Both the position numbers and the translations under genes were made by a program. Below, piece after piece: positions 4,599 through 5,411 of a stretch of DNA of 5,411 bases. The DNA comes from Nitrososphaeria archaeon (GTDB lineage Archaea; Thermoproteota; Nitrososphaeria; Conexivisphaerales; UBA164). Under the pieces are notes generated by a model. That model worked only from the letters and a program-made list of their open reading frames with translations. It had not been told where the DNA came from and did no database searches. Position 1 is the stretch's first letter. Each line of letters opens with the position of its first letter. The stretch is taken from NCBI GenBank assembly GCA_029775955.1, contig JARVJW010000145.1, forward strand, positions 1-5,411. Direction: 5' to 3'.

Positions 4599-5367
4599 AA
4601 AGCTTATCTGATGCTTTTTTTATAATGCTTAAGACGTCCTTACTGTCCTTTTCCAAGGATAAACCTAGTTTCATTCTTTGGTTCAGCATAGTAAGTTTAT
4701 CGTTTGGAAATTGGGAAAGTTTATGATACAGGTAAGCGCTTGCCTCAACTTGCCTATTTTCAGCCATGAAATGATCGATTTTTTCTGAAAATACAGTAGA
4801 ATCTGCAGGTCCAAGTTCCTTTAACACTAGGTTTGCCCTTACCTTCAACAGGGAGCCCAGATTTTCATCTAGCTTTGCAACTTCTATCGCAAAAGATAAT
4901 TCTGGATTGTTAAGTTCAGAAATCTGCTTGAATATGTGAGAAGGGGCTGGTTCGGTTTTATTTATAAGCAGCAGCGCATCAACAACGTTCATTATAGACG
5001 CTTTTAGAAATGCGTTTCCCCCATTTTTTGAAAGAAGGTAATTTTCCATGGCCTTTTTCAGCGCATCAAGAGCTTTCTTCCTATAATATTTTATTGGATC
5101 ATGTTCAACTACATATTGATAATCAAAGCTGGATGCATGTATAAGAACTGTATTTTTTTTAAGGAATTCCCTATGGGAATTTATAGGAATTACTATTACA
5201 TTTTCCTTAAAGTTAAGTATCATTTTTACTATTCCCTTGCCCGGGTAAACTGCAATATCGTAGTAGCAAGATTTATCCCCTAAACCTAGAGCCATGCAGC
5301 CAACAAGGAATACCGTCCTGTCATTGTACATATTGCTGAGTAGATCTAATGTTTCTTGGCTGAGCAT
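4585..5367 (-). CDS. uncharacterised protein with degenerate nucleotidyltransferase-like N-terminus and helical C-terminus
   Basis: I do not recognise this as a named family. From the ATG at 5367 it has 260 residues. Residues about 17-40 (TVFLVGCMALGLGDKSCYYDIAV) resemble the first strand, Gly-Ser loop and acidic strand of the DNA polymerase beta/MNT nucleotidyltransferase fold (hGS-x9-13-DhDh). Here the Ser is Cys, and only one acid, D37, is present. Further beta strands follow (KMILNF, VIVIPIN, VLIHASS). From about residue 88 it is all helical (YYRKKALDALKKAMENYL; IMNVVDALLLINK), as in NTase proteins with helical substrate-binding or HEPN-like partners, ending in a Lys/Asp-rich amphipathic tail. 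No signal peptide or membrane helix is seen. The frame extends to TTG 5382. The ATG fits a TATA element 29 nt upstream. If the fold is right, it may be a binding rather than a catalytic protein. It converges on the decarboxylase gene with a 14-nt overlap. Confidence 0.72.
   Translation of the reverse strand: MLSQETLDLLSNMYNDRTVFLVGCMALGLGDKSCYYDIAVYPGKGIVKMILNFKENVIVIPINSHREFLKKNTVLIHASSFDYQYVVEHDPIKYYRKKALDALKKAMENYLLSKNGGNAFLKASIMNVVDALLLINKTEPAPSHIFKQISELNNPELSFAIEVAKLDENLGSLLKVRANLVLKELGPADSTVFSEKIDHFMAENRQVEASAYLYHKLSQFPNDKLTMLNQRMKLGLSLEKDSKDVLSIIKKASDKLSMLI
4615..4621 (+). terminator. T7 tract after the decarboxylase gene
   Basis: Seven T in a row begin 16 nt past the decarboxylase TAG (4596-4598). 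This is a likely archaeal T-tract terminator and lies inside the 3' coding end of the convergent gene. On the opposite strand a T6 run (A6 at 4524-4529 on +) lies about 55 nt past the convergent gene's stop, inside the decarboxylase coding region. Confidence 0.4.
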
Positions 5368-5390
5368 AGCGTCGTATTGCAATTTTCAAC

Positions 5391-5400
5391 ATAATAAAAA
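5391..5400 (-). promoter_or_regulatory. TATA-like element upstream of the 4585-5367 gene
   Basis: On the minus strand TTTTTATTAT is centred about 29 nt upstream of the ATG at 5367, the expected spacing for a leaderless archaeal transcript. It favours that ATG over the TTG at 5382. Confidence 0.45.
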
Positions 5401-5411
5401 TAGTGCTTGAG

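Overview
The window looks archaeal. It carries an S25e-type small-subunit ribosomal protein, a protein family confined to archaea and eukaryotes. Its tRNA-Lys precursor is interrupted by a bulge-helix-bulge (BHB) type intron. TATA/box-A elements sit about 25-30 nt upstream of several start codons, which implies leaderless mRNAs, and short T-tracts rather than hairpin-plus-T terminators follow genes. The DNA is AT-rich, most strongly between genes. A short intron at a non-canonical D-arm position is known from lineages with broad-specificity tRNA endonucleases (some Crenarchaeota/Thermoproteales, Nanoarchaeota, ARMAN/Micrarchaeota-like DPANN). I cannot fix the lineage from this window.

Layout, left to right. 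(1) Positions 2-61 hold the probable C-terminal tail of a + strand gene that starts outside the window. (2) Positions 62-693 have no convincing gene. They include a less AT-rich patch (about 260-560) with several hairpins and some stop-free frames, which may be an unrecognised structured RNA or a decayed gene. (3) Positions 694-2268 (-) encode a CPA2/Kef-type cation:proton antiporter with two C-terminal CBS domains. (4) Positions 2310-2396 (-) hold tRNA-Lys(UUU) with a 13-nt intron between nucleotides 22 and 23 of the mature tRNA. Removing it restores a canonical 74-nt tRNA. (5) Positions 2431-2739 are a very AT-rich intergenic stretch with a widely spaced, perfect 11-bp inverted repeat. (6) Positions 2740-3069 (+) encode ribosomal protein S25e. 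(7) Positions 3255-4598 (+) encode a fold-type III PLP decarboxylase of the diaminopimelate/ornithine/lysine family, apparently starting at TTG. (8) Positions 4585-5367 (-) encode a protein of uncertain function whose N-terminus resembles a degenerate nucleotidyltransferase. It overlaps the decarboxylase gene tail-to-tail by 14 nt.

The genes do not form one operon: orientations alternate, and most genes have their own promoter-like element. They look like a housekeeping mixture (translation, ion homeostasis, amino-acid/polyamine metabolism) rather than a dedicated system. The most unusual item is the tRNA-Lys gene, which combines a D-arm mini-intron with a C in place of the near-universal U at position 55.
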